Below are positions 36,307 through 44,509 of a DNA stretch of 64,000 nt, piece by piece. A model generated the notes under the pieces. It was not told where the DNA came from. It was given only the letters and a program-made list of their open reading frames with translations, and ran no database searches. Position 1 is the stretch's first letter. Every line of letters begins with the position of its first letter. Made by a program: the position numbers and the translations under genes. Origin of the DNA: G963691835 sp963691835 (GTDB lineage Bacteria > Pseudomonadota > Alphaproteobacteria > Thalassobaculales > Thalassobaculaceae); NCBI GenBank assembly GCA_963691835.1, contig OY829383.1:310001-374000 (forward strand), in the 5' to 3' direction.

Positions 36307-37354
36307 GAGACAGAGCCGCACCGCCGAGATGATCGCGGCACGTCTGGCGGAGGACGCAGACCTCGGCACGATCGGCTCTCTTAGCAGGCTGTCGGGTGGC
36401 GCCAACAATCAGGTTTTCGAGGTCCAGACAGAGGCCGGCCCGGCGATCCTGAAACGCTACTTCACCCACCCCAATGACCGTCGGGACCGTTTCGGGGCGG
36501 AAACCGCGTTTCTCCGCCACGCAGAGCGGTGCGGGGTCGACGCTGTCCCCAAGCTGCTGGCGGCGTCGAAAGCCGACCGCGCGTGTTTGATGACCAAGTT
36601 GCCGGGCCAGGCGGTAACGGCGGTCGATGAGCCAGCCGTCGAAGCTGCCATTCGTCTTGTCGAGCAACTTCAGACTGTACGCCCTGACCCTCCGTTGGCG
36701 ATGGGCTCCGAAGCGGCCTTCTCAATCGAGCAGCACTTGGAGACCGTCGACGGGCGTCTTGGCCGACTGGCGGAGGCGATCGGCCGGGCATCGGACGCGA
36801 GCCCTGGCGTGGCCCCGTTTCTTCACGGCGAGGTCATCCCGGAATGGTCAACCCAACGTGCTGGGGTTCTGGAAAAGGCCAGCCAACGCGATCTCAATCC
36901 ATCGGAAGAGATCTTGCCACCGGACCGATTGGCCTCCCCTTCCGACTTCGGGTTCCACAACGCGCTTCAGACGGAAGATGGCCGACTCGGTTTCCACGAC
37001 TTCGAATACGCGGGCGTTGACGACCCGGCGAAGCTCGTCGGTGACTTCTTCCATCAGGTCCGGGTTCCGGTCCCCAACCGGCATTTTCCGAGGGTTCGGG
37101 ACCGGGTCGCAGCCTTGACGGGGCGCCCAGTCGAGACAGCCAAGCGCATCGAATTGCTTTTCCCGGTTTATGCCTTTAAGTGGATCGCGATCGTCCTCAA
37201 CCATTTCCTCGAAGATGGCGCGGCGCGGCGCCAGTTCTCCGGCGCCGATCTGGCAGACGCAGACACGCGTCAACTGTCCAAAGCGAGGGCCCTGCTGACT
37301 GGTCTTGAAGCAGACGAACCGGCCACGAACACCAAGGGGGAGGCCCAAGCGTGA
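36299..37354 (+). CDS. APH-like sugar or small-molecule kinase
   Basis: Protein of 351 aa with the aminoglycoside-phosphotransferase kinase fold. N-lobe glycine loop LSGGANNQVFEV and AILKRYF for ATP binding. A catalytic loop with D216 and N221 (SDFGFHNAL) stands in place of the usual HGD. The metal Asp is D234 (FHDFEYAG). Kinases of this fold include anomeric sugar kinases such as AmgK/NahK, so sugar 1-phosphorylation is a reasonable guess. The HGD-to-SDF change is unusual. Overlaps the HAD gene by eight bases and the next gene by four. Confidence 0.68.
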   Translation: MAERQSRTAEMIAARLAEDADLGTIGSLSRLSGGANNQVFEVQTEAGPAILKRYFTHPNDRRDRFGAETAFLRHAERCGVDAVPKLLAASKADRACLMTKLPGQAVTAVDEPAVEAAIRLVEQLQTVRPDPPLAMGSEAAFSIEQHLETVDGRLGRLAEAIGRASDASPGVAPFLHGEVIPEWSTQRAGVLEKASQRDLNPSEEILPPDRLASPSDFGFHNALQTEDGRLGFHDFEYAGVDDPAKLVGDFFHQVRVPVPNRHFPRVRDRVAALTGRPVETAKRIELLFPVYAFKWIAIVLNHFLEDGAARRQFSGADLADADTRQLSKARALLTGLEADEPATNTKGEAQA

Positions 37355-38343
37355 AAAAGATCTGCGTCATCGGAAGCAACGCGTTCTCCGGCCAGGATTT
37401 CGTGGATCTGCTGTTGGACGATCCGAACCGTGAGGTCATCGGGATCAGCCGGTCGCCGGAGCAGCCGGACTACATGCTCCGCTACAAGAGCCACCCGAAT
37501 CTAGGCGGTTTCCGTTTCCAACGGTTCGATCTGAACGGGGATGCCGACGCGCTCGCCGCGTTCTTGGACAAAGAGAAACCGGACACGATCGTAAACCATG
37601 CGAGCCAAAGCGAAGTCGGCCCGAGTTGGGATCACCCGGATCATTGGTACCAGACCAATTGCGTGGCGATGACCAAGTTGGTCAATCATCTGAGCAAGGT
37701 CGACTACCTCGACAAGTTCCTCCAGATCTCAACGCCGGAGGTCTACGGCACCACGTCCGGGATCGTGAAGGAGGACGCGCCCGCGAACCCCAGCACGCCT
37801 TACGCCTCCTCCCGGGCGGCGACGGACCAGATGATCGAGGTTTTCCGGAAGCAGTACGGCTTCCCAATCATCTCAGTGAGACCCACCAACTACTACGGCG
37901 CCCGCCAGCAGCTCTTCAAGATCATCTGCCGTACGGTGATCTATGCGAAACTTGGGAAGCGCATCCAACTCCACGGCGGTGGCGTGGCGGTGAAGTCCTA
38001 CATCCACGTGCGCGATGTCAGCCGGGGCGTTCTTGAGATCCTGAAATCCTCGCCGTTGAACGAGATGTACCACCTGTCTCCGGCTCAGGGGATCGCCGTT
38101 AAGGACGTTGTCGAGAAGCTCTGCCGCCGTATGGGCGTCAACCTCTCGGACGCGGTGGACATCGCCCCGGAACGGCCCGGCCAGGACATGGCCTACGTGA
38201 TCGACTCCACCAAAGCACGGAACGCGTTCGGCTGGACAACCGAGATTTCGTTCGACGAAGGGGTCGATGAAGTCGTCTCGTGGATCGAGGCGAACTGGGA
38301 CGAGATCAAGGACACGTCCCTCGACTACCAGCACAAAGCCTGA
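37351..38343 (+). CDS. NAD-dependent epimerase/dehydratase family protein (C), altered active site
   Basis: Extended SDR, 330 aa, resembling dTDP-glucose or GDP-mannose 4,6-dehydratases in layout. The usual catalytic residues are changed: the T-D-E triad region reads STPEVYG (S127-T128-P129-E130) and the YxxxK motif reads Y151-ASS-R155, with Arg for Lys. The NAD loop near the N-terminus is IGSNAFSG rather than TGGAGFIG. GTG start overlaps the previous stop (GTGA) with a good AGGGGGAGG. It may still bind NAD and an NDP-sugar but catalyse a different step. Confidence 0.74.
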   Translation: MKKICVIGSNAFSGQDFVDLLLDDPNREVIGISRSPEQPDYMLRYKSHPNLGGFRFQRFDLNGDADALAAFLDKEKPDTIVNHASQSEVGPSWDHPDHWYQTNCVAMTKLVNHLSKVDYLDKFLQISTPEVYGTTSGIVKEDAPANPSTPYASSRAATDQMIEVFRKQYGFPIISVRPTNYYGARQQLFKIICRTVIYAKLGKRIQLHGGGVAVKSYIHVRDVSRGVLEILKSSPLNEMYHLSPAQGIAVKDVVEKLCRRMGVNLSDAVDIAPERPGQDMAYVIDSTKARNAFGWTTEISFDEGVDEVVSWIEANWDEIKDTSLDYQHKA

Positions 38344-38374
38344 CCAGAACCACGATTGCCCGAAGGAGAGGCCG

Positions 38375-39040
38375 ATGGCCTTCATCGACTTCGTCAACAA
38401 GCTCCACAAGAAGACAGACCGGGACTATGTCGCCCGGGTGACCGAGCACGACAAGGCCGAGTGCGCGGAGATCGCTTGCCGCTTTGACGAAGCCTACTGG
38501 GACGGCCCCCGCCACGTGGGATACGGCGGCTACCGGTACGACGGGCGCTGGCGGGTCATCGCCGAGGATATGGTCAAACACTACGGCCTGAAGCCTGGCG
38601 CCAAGATCCTGGATGTCGGCTGCGGTAAAGCCTTTCTGCTCTACGAGTTCACCCAGGTCCTTCCCGATTGCGAGGTGTTCGGCATCGACATCTCAGAATA
38701 CGGTGTCGAAAACGCCAAAGAGGAAGTGCGGGACCGGCTCCGGGTCGGCAATGCCAATAGCCTCCCTTATGACACTGACCAGTTCGATTTCGTCTACTCC
38801 ATCAACACGCTTCACAACCTCTATCTGCCCGATCTTTGGGCGTCGCTTGAAGAGATTGAGCGGGTTGGCAAAGGTGCCAAGAAGCACATCACGATTGAGG
38901 CGTATCGGAATGAGCGTGAAAAAGTGAACCTAATGTACTGGCAGCTCACCTGCCGGGCGTTCCACACGCCGGAGGAGTGGGAGTGGCTCTTCGCCCAGAC
39001 GGGCTACTCCGGAGACTACGGCTACATCACCTTCGAGTAG
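38375..39040 (+). CDS. Class I SAM-dependent methyltransferase
   Basis: Rossmann-type methyltransferase, 221 aa. SAM-binding motif I is KILDVGCGKAFL with D80 and VGCG at 81-84, followed by VFGIDISEY as the acidic end of strand 2. FDFVYSINTLHN is motif IV. The ATG at 38375 is preceded by AAGGAGAG. Target atom unknown; within the operon an O-, N- or C-methylation of the sugar is likely. Confidence 0.82.
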   Translation: MAFIDFVNKLHKKTDRDYVARVTEHDKAECAEIACRFDEAYWDGPRHVGYGGYRYDGRWRVIAEDMVKHYGLKPGAKILDVGCGKAFLLYEFTQVLPDCEVFGIDISEYGVENAKEEVRDRLRVGNANSLPYDTDQFDFVYSINTLHNLYLPDLWASLEEIERVGKGAKKHITIEAYRNEREKVNLMYWQLTCRAFHTPEEWEWLFAQTGYSGDYGYITFE

Positions 39041-39050
39041 GAGCCTCGGC

Positions 39051-40091
39051 ATGAAGACCGAAGCAGCGATCCTCGTCGCCACGGGCGAACCGCTGGTCGT
39101 GGCGGAGATTGGCATCCCTTCCCTTCGTCAGGGTCAGGTATTGGTTGAGATCAGCCATTCAGGGGTATGCGGCACGCAGTTGATGGAAGCGCGCGGCAAG
39201 AAAGGCCCGGACAGATGGCTGCCCCATTGCATGGGGCATGAGGCAACCGGTGTCGTCCTCGAAACCGGGGCTGGCGTCACAAAGGTGAAGGACGGAGACC
39301 CTGTCGTGCTGTCCTGGCTGAAGGGCAGCGGTCTGGAGAGCGGTGGCGCCAAGTACGACTGGGACGGCCGGGAGGTGAACGCAGGACCGGTGACGACCTT
39401 TCAGCGTCACGCCCTTGTCAGCGAGAACCGCCTGACGAAGTTGCCCAGCGGCGTCGACCCGAAGACCGCCGTGCTGCTCGGCTGCGCGCTGCTTACCGGG
39501 ATCGGCGCGGTCGTCAATGTGGCGCGGATGTCGGCCGGAGAAAGCGTCGCCGTATTCGGGGCGGGCGGTGTCGGTCAATGCGCGGTCGCGGGTGCTGCCG
39601 TCAGCGGATGTGCGCCAATCATCGCCGTCGATCCCAATCCTGCTCGCCGTGAGCTGGCACTGAAACTCGGCGCAACCCACGTGGTCGACCCAAGCGACGG
39701 GGCGACGATTGATCAGGTGATGAAGATCGTTCCAGGCGGTGTCTCCGCCGCGGTCGAGGCCTCCGGCCTCCCGCCCGTTATGGAGGCGGCGACGAAATCC
39801 GTGCGCGCTCAAGGCGGGCGGGTGGTCATCGTCGGCAATGCCCCGCTCGGCTCGCTCGTCGCCACGGACCCGTCTTTTTTCAATCAGGGTAAGAGCCTTC
39901 TGGGCACTTGGGGCGGTGACGCGCAACCCGATCGGGACATTCCGCGATACGGCGCCCTTTTGGCGGCCGGTCGTCTGCCGGTTGGCGACATGCTGTCTGC
40001 TCCCTACGATCTTGCCTCGATCAACGATGCCTTAGACGACCTTGAAGCCGGAAAAGTTGGCCGACCTCTGGTTGCTCTCAAAGGGACATAA
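39051..40091 (+). CDS. Zinc-type alcohol dehydrogenase-like protein
   Basis: Medium-chain dehydrogenase of 346 aa. Catalytic zinc ligands are C40 (SGVCGTQ) with H63-E64 (MGHEATG), and the Rossmann motif is AVFGAGGVGQCAV. The four-cysteine structural zinc lobe normally found after the catalytic domain is not visible in this stretch. It would oxidise or reduce a hydroxyl or keto group, here presumably on a sugar intermediate. Start after AGGAGCC. Confidence 0.82.
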   Translation: MKTEAAILVATGEPLVVAEIGIPSLRQGQVLVEISHSGVCGTQLMEARGKKGPDRWLPHCMGHEATGVVLETGAGVTKVKDGDPVVLSWLKGSGLESGGAKYDWDGREVNAGPVTTFQRHALVSENRLTKLPSGVDPKTAVLLGCALLTGIGAVVNVARMSAGESVAVFGAGGVGQCAVAGAAVSGCAPIIAVDPNPARRELALKLGATHVVDPSDGATIDQVMKIVPGGVSAAVEASGLPPVMEAATKSVRAQGGRVVIVGNAPLGSLVATDPSFFNQGKSLLGTWGGDAQPDRDIPRYGALLAAGRLPVGDMLSAPYDLASINDALDDLEAGKVGRPLVALKGT

Positions 40092-40288
40092 GCTGCAATC
40101 GGGGCATGGAACTTGCTTTTGTTGGATCGCGACGCACCACGCATGGCGGTTGATTTGGACAGCGAACCTATGCGATTCAGATCAGGAGACCGCAGAAAAG
40201 GCTCTAAAGGCTCCCAGACGCACGCATTCCATGGACCTGCGACGAAGCGCCTGGACCGAACGGCGACTGTTTTTGCCCGGAGAAACCG

Positions 40289-41278
40289 ATGACACAGCCC
40301 GATCTTGAAGAGTTCCTGGTCCGCCGGATTCGTCCCGGGGACAGTTATCAGAAGCTTCTCGACTTCCCGACCTACTTTGAGATCGAGACCGTGAACGCGT
40401 GCAACGCGCGGTGTCCGATGTGCACGATCGAGGAGTGGACCCGTAAAACACCGGTGATGAAGATGCCGCTGTTCCGGAAGCTCGCCGATGAGCTGATCGA
40501 GAACCGGGACCACGTGAAGCGCGTGAGCTTGTACCGCGACGGCGAGCCTCTGCTCGATAAGAAACTGCCCGACCGGATTGCGATCCTGAAAGACGGCGGC
40601 ATCAAGGAAGTCGGCATCTCCACCAACATTTCTCTGTTGAACGAGAAATGGTCGCGCGCCTTGCTGGAAGCGGGCCTCGACATGATCGTGTTCTCGATCG
40701 ACAGCTTGAAGAAGGACGTGTTCGAAGCGATCCGCCTTCGTCTGAACTTCGAAGAGGTGATGGAGAACGCGCTTCGATTTATTGAACTGCGCAACCAAAT
40801 CCGGCCGTCGACCACGATTTGGTTCCGGATGATCCGCCAGGACACCAACGCGGATGAGTGGCCCGCCTATCAAGAGTTTTGGCGCGACAAGGTCGCCCCC
40901 CATGACAGGGTCATGTATCACAATATCCACAATTGGGGCGGCCAACTGAAAGGCTTCAAACCGATCGGAGATAGCCACGAGTTGATGCTGCCCTGCGTCG
41001 CGCTGTGGAGCCTGATGGTGATTTTCGGCGATGGACGTGTTCCGCTCTGCAACGTCGACTACAACGACACCTTCCCGACGGGAAGCGTTGCCGACCGTTC
41101 GATCCGGGAGGTCTGGCAGTCACAAGTCCTGAGCGCCCGACGTCAGCTTCATCTGACCGGTCGAAAGAGCGAAATCCCGATGTGCCAGAACTGCAACGTC
41201 TGGGACGAGCCGTCGGACCATGAGATTCCGATCTCCAGCGACTATGCGGACAAGGTCCAGGTCGTAGCGGCGGAATAG
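40289..41278 (+). CDS. Radical SAM/SPASM domain protein
   Basis: Radical SAM enzyme of 329 aa. The 4Fe-4S cluster motif CxxxCxxC is C38, C42 and C45 (ACNARCPMCTI). A barrel follows (SLYRDGEPLLDKK, VFSIDSLKKDVF), then a C-terminal SPASM-like auxiliary-cluster region with PLCNVDYN and MCQNCNVW. In sugar clusters such enzymes perform epimerisation, dehydration or deoxygenation on nucleotide- or lipid-linked sugars. A 197-base gap before it (40092-40288) has no gene and may hold an internal promoter. Confidence 0.85.
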   Translation: MTQPDLEEFLVRRIRPGDSYQKLLDFPTYFEIETVNACNARCPMCTIEEWTRKTPVMKMPLFRKLADELIENRDHVKRVSLYRDGEPLLDKKLPDRIAILKDGGIKEVGISTNISLLNEKWSRALLEAGLDMIVFSIDSLKKDVFEAIRLRLNFEEVMENALRFIELRNQIRPSTTIWFRMIRQDTNADEWPAYQEFWRDKVAPHDRVMYHNIHNWGGQLKGFKPIGDSHELMLPCVALWSLMVIFGDGRVPLCNVDYNDTFPTGSVADRSIREVWQSQVLSARRQLHLTGRKSEIPMCQNCNVWDEPSDHEIPISSDYADKVQVVAAE

Positions 41279-41285
41279 ACCAATC

Positions 41286-42158
41286 GTGGGCCCCCTTCTC
41301 GTCGTCGGATCAGGCGGCCTGCTTGGGGGCACGGTCACCCGGCATTGGAAAGCAAACGGGCTGGGCACCGTTGTTGCGGCCTCTCATGGGGCCGATGGCG
41401 ATATTCGAATCGACCTATGCGACTGGGACACCGGGCAGCTTGACGCTGTTCCCGACGAGGTGCAGTTCGCGTTGATCTGCTCCGCAATCGCCGATATCGA
41501 CCGCTGCAAACGGGAAGAAGCCAGTGTTCGAGCCTTCAATGTGACGGCAACCCGATCGCTGATCGGTGGCCTCCGGAACCGTGGAATCCAGCCGGTTTTC
41601 TGCTCGACAGACCTGGTTTTCGAAGGGGACCACGGTGACTACGCAGAACCGGATGAGCGGCGCCCGACCACCGTCTACGGTTCTCAGAAGACGGAGATCG
41701 AGGATGCCGTGCTGGCAGACGATGACGGTGTCGTTCTACGGATGAGCAAGCTTTATGGACTTTCCTCTGGTGAGCCGAACCTGCTGCGAGGTTTGGCCGA
41801 AGGCCTTCGCCGGGGCGATACGGTGCGGGCTGCTTGCGACCAGATTATCGTGCCGACAGATGCGGGGGATATCGCATCGGCGCTGGCAGCCATTCTCCAG
41901 TCCGGGGAAACGGGCGCGTTCCATATCGCGGCACCGGAAAGGTTTACCCGCCTGTCCCTTGCCCAAAAGATCGCCGCCAGTGTCGGCGGCGGCGATAGGA
42001 TTGAGGCGTGCTCAATCGATGACATCCCGCTTCTGGAGCCGCGCCCGAAGAACAACAGCTTGAAGTGCGACAGGCTTATGGGTATCGCACCCACCATGTC
42101 GTTCACCTCGGTCGACGACGCGATGGACCGTCTGATGGCTCAGCGGGTGGAGGATTAG
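41286..42158 (+). CDS. RmlD-like sugar nucleotide reductase
   Basis: Extended SDR of 290 aa resembling dTDP-4-dehydrorhamnose reductase. The N-terminus LLVVGSGGLLGG is the NAD(P)-binding loop, and Y131-x3-K135 (YGSQK) is intact. FCSTDLVFEG is the usual RmlD strand with catalytic Ser/Thr. It would reduce a 4-keto sugar, which fits if a neighbouring epimerase-family enzyme produces such a keto intermediate. GTG start at 41286 with little Shine-Dalgarno. Confidence 0.78.
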   Translation: MGPLLVVGSGGLLGGTVTRHWKANGLGTVVAASHGADGDIRIDLCDWDTGQLDAVPDEVQFALICSAIADIDRCKREEASVRAFNVTATRSLIGGLRNRGIQPVFCSTDLVFEGDHGDYAEPDERRPTTVYGSQKTEIEDAVLADDDGVVLRMSKLYGLSSGEPNLLRGLAEGLRRGDTVRAACDQIIVPTDAGDIASALAAILQSGETGAFHIAAPERFTRLSLAQKIAASVGGGDRIEACSIDDIPLLEPRPKNNSLKCDRLMGIAPTMSFTSVDDAMDRLMAQRVED

Positions 42159-42167
42159 GGCGTTGGT

Positions 42168-43445
42168 ATGAAGACGGATCGCTCGCTCTATACGGAACGG
42201 CACACCTGCCGCGCCTGCCTGTCGCCAATTGGCCAGGAACGCTACCCCCTTGCTCCCGTATCCGCTGCCAGTCCGAACATCGGCAAAGATAAGGACGGCA
42301 ATCGCCCTGATACCATGCTACCGATGACGCTGGTTCGATGTGACGCCTGCGGCCATCTTCAGCTCTCGGAGATATTCGACCCCGGCGTGGTCTATTCACA
42401 CTATCAGTACCGGACGGCCATTTCGCTTGGGCTCATCGCGCATTTCCGGCGTACAGCCGATGATTTGGTCGCTCGCTTTCCGTTCACCGACCCCGACCCT
42501 CTGGTCGTTGAGATGGGCAGCAATGACGGCTCTGTCCTCGCGCTCTATCAGGAGCGGGGTTTCCGGGCTCTGGGCGTGGATCCAGCGACCGATATCGTTG
42601 CGGCAGCAAACAAACTGGGCCGGCCAAGCATTGCAGGGTTCTTCACCAAAGCGCTTGCCATAGACATCAGGAAGGAGCACGGCCCCGCAAGCCTCGTCGT
42701 CGCGAACAACGTGTTTGCGAATATCGACGACCTTGATGACGTCGTTCAAGGGGTCGCATCACTTCTCGCAGATGACGGCGTCTTCGTGGTGGAGACCCAG
42801 GACGGCGCGGAGATGGTCGCCGCGAACCTGCTGGACGTGATCTATCACGAGCATCTGTCATTCTTCACAGGGCACTCCGCCGGGCAACTGTTTGGGCGCC
42901 TCGGTCTGGAGCTAATCGCCGTGGAGAGGCATGCCACCAAAGGCGGCTCCCTCCGCTTCATCGCCCAGAAGGCCGGCGGGCCCCGACCGGTGGAGCCAAG
43001 CGTCGCAGCCATCCAGAAGGACGAGCGAAAGAAGGGTTTGTTCGGAGCCGGATATCTATCCGCCCTCCAGCGCCGCAATGAGGCTGTCATGGCCGGATTC
43101 GACGCGATCCTCGCGGAACACGCGCGCAAGGACGGCGCCATCGTCGGCTTCGGTGCCTCCATCGGATGCCTCGCCACCATTCATCAGTTCCGGCTGGAGC
43201 GTGTCCTCAACTGGGTACACGACGACACCCCTTTGATGACGTCGATCGACGGACCCGGTTTCTCAATTCCGGTTCATGGACCGGATCACTGGCCCGACGC
43301 CCCGATCCGACTGGTGGTCGTCCTCGCGTGGCGATACGCCGAGGCGATCCTCGCGAAACATGGTGGCCGTATTCCTGAGGGCGCGCCGGTTGTCGCGTTG
43401 CTGCCGGATCTGACCATCGTCCGCCCCCCACGGTCGGCTTCATGA
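42168..43445 (+). CDS. NDP-sugar C-methyltransferase (zinc-binding, TylC3/TcaB9-like)
   Basis: Three-part sugar C-methyltransferase of 425 aa. N-terminal zinc site C14-x2-C17 and C58-x2-C61. The central SAM domain has VVEMGSNDGSVL, and the active-site motif VIYHEHLSFF is characteristic of C-methyltransferases that act on keto sugars. The C-terminal domain (VGFGASIGCLATIHQF) completes the fold. It predicts a branched methyl group on the final sugar. Tight spacing after the RmlD-like gene and ATGA overlap with the next. Confidence 0.86.
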   Translation: MKTDRSLYTERHTCRACLSPIGQERYPLAPVSAASPNIGKDKDGNRPDTMLPMTLVRCDACGHLQLSEIFDPGVVYSHYQYRTAISLGLIAHFRRTADDLVARFPFTDPDPLVVEMGSNDGSVLALYQERGFRALGVDPATDIVAAANKLGRPSIAGFFTKALAIDIRKEHGPASLVVANNVFANIDDLDDVVQGVASLLADDGVFVVETQDGAEMVAANLLDVIYHEHLSFFTGHSAGQLFGRLGLELIAVERHATKGGSLRFIAQKAGGPRPVEPSVAAIQKDERKKGLFGAGYLSALQRRNEAVMAGFDAILAEHARKDGAIVGFGASIGCLATIHQFRLERVLNWVHDDTPLMTSIDGPGFSIPVHGPDHWPDAPIRLVVVLAWRYAEAILAKHGGRIPEGAPVVALLPDLTIVRPPRSAS

Positions 43446-44509
43446 CGTCCGGGGGTGGCCGACTGCTGGGTATCGGCATGATCGGGGCTGGCTTCGTCGG
43501 CCAGGAAGCTCATCTCGCGAACTACGTGAAGCAACCAGGATGCCGCGTCGTGGCCCTGGCCGAGTTGCGGCCCGAACTGGGACGAGAGGTCGCCGCACAA
43601 TTTGGCATTCCGAAGGTCTACGACAACCACCATGCACTCTTGCGTAACCCCGATGTCGACGCGGTGGTCGTCGTCACGCGCCGGCACGCGACAGGGCCAA
43701 TCGTTCGGGATGCCCTAAACGCAGGCAAACATGTGATAAGCGAGAAGCCCATGGCCCACAGCGTTGCCAACGCGACGCTGCTGGCGGATCTCGCGGACGA
43801 GAAGAAACGGCAGTACGCCGTTGGGTTCATGAAGCGTCATGACCCGGCCGTTGCGGTCGCCAAGACGTATCTGGATGCCTGTCGCCAGGACCAGTCGCTC
43901 GGTGCGCTGTCTTTCGTTCGGGGCCATTGTTTTCCCGGTGTGTTCTTTCCACCGGACCATGCCGGCGTCATGACAGCGGAACCGAGACCGGACGGGACGG
44001 AGCTTTGGCCGATGGGACCCGACTGGATGCCCGCCGCTGACCACGCGCGGTTCGACCGCTTCCTTAATGTCTTCATTCACGACATCAATCTGGCGCGTTA
44101 CCTGACGGGTGCGTCTCTCTCGGTCGATGCGGCGACAGCGACGCCTGACGACAGCGGCATTGCCGTGATTGGTAAAGCCGGCGCCGTTCCGTTTACCCTG
44201 TCCTACTCTCAGCAGTCCGATGCCCCGTGGCGGGAAGGCATGACTTTCATTTTCGAACGCGGAACCGTATCCGTAGACGTGCCCGCTCCGATGGATAGAG
44301 AGCGACCGGGCTTCGTGAAGGTAGAGACTGAGCACGGGACCAAGGTTCTATCTGTTCCCGACGGCTGGGGTTTCGAGCACCAGGCAGCGGCGCTGGTCCG
44401 TGATCTGAATGCCGGCCGACCGTCAATCGCGTCGGCACGGGATTCAGTAGATGATCTTCGTGTGGCGGAGGACATCTGGCAACTTCTACTCGGAGTCAGC
44501 GCGAGATGA
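43442..44509 (+). CDS. Gfo/Idh/MocA family oxidoreductase
   Basis: NAD(P)-dependent sugar oxidoreductase, 355 aa. Rossmann loop GMIGAGFVGQEAHL, VALAELRPE after strand 2, catalytic lysine in EKPMAHS (E101-K102-P103) and FIHDINLAR as the C-terminal-domain signature. Typical substrates are inositols or nucleotide sugars. ATG overlaps the methyltransferase stop, and its own stop overlaps the next gene (ATGA). Confidence 0.85.
   Translation: MTSGGGRLLGIGMIGAGFVGQEAHLANYVKQPGCRVVALAELRPELGREVAAQFGIPKVYDNHHALLRNPDVDAVVVVTRRHATGPIVRDALNAGKHVISEKPMAHSVANATLLADLADEKKRQYAVGFMKRHDPAVAVAKTYLDACRQDQSLGALSFVRGHCFPGVFFPPDHAGVMTAEPRPDGTELWPMGPDWMPAADHARFDRFLNVFIHDINLARYLTGASLSVDAATATPDDSGIAVIGKAGAVPFTLSYSQQSDAPWREGMTFIFERGTVSVDVPAPMDRERPGFVKVETEHGTKVLSVPDGWGFEHQAAALVRDLNAGRPSIASARDSVDDLRVAEDIWQLLLGVSAR

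Noticed and set aside
40042..40308. 88-codon frame in the gap before the radical SAM gene
   Set aside because: Overlaps the dehydrogenase end, composition is unlike a protein and no start signal is seen.
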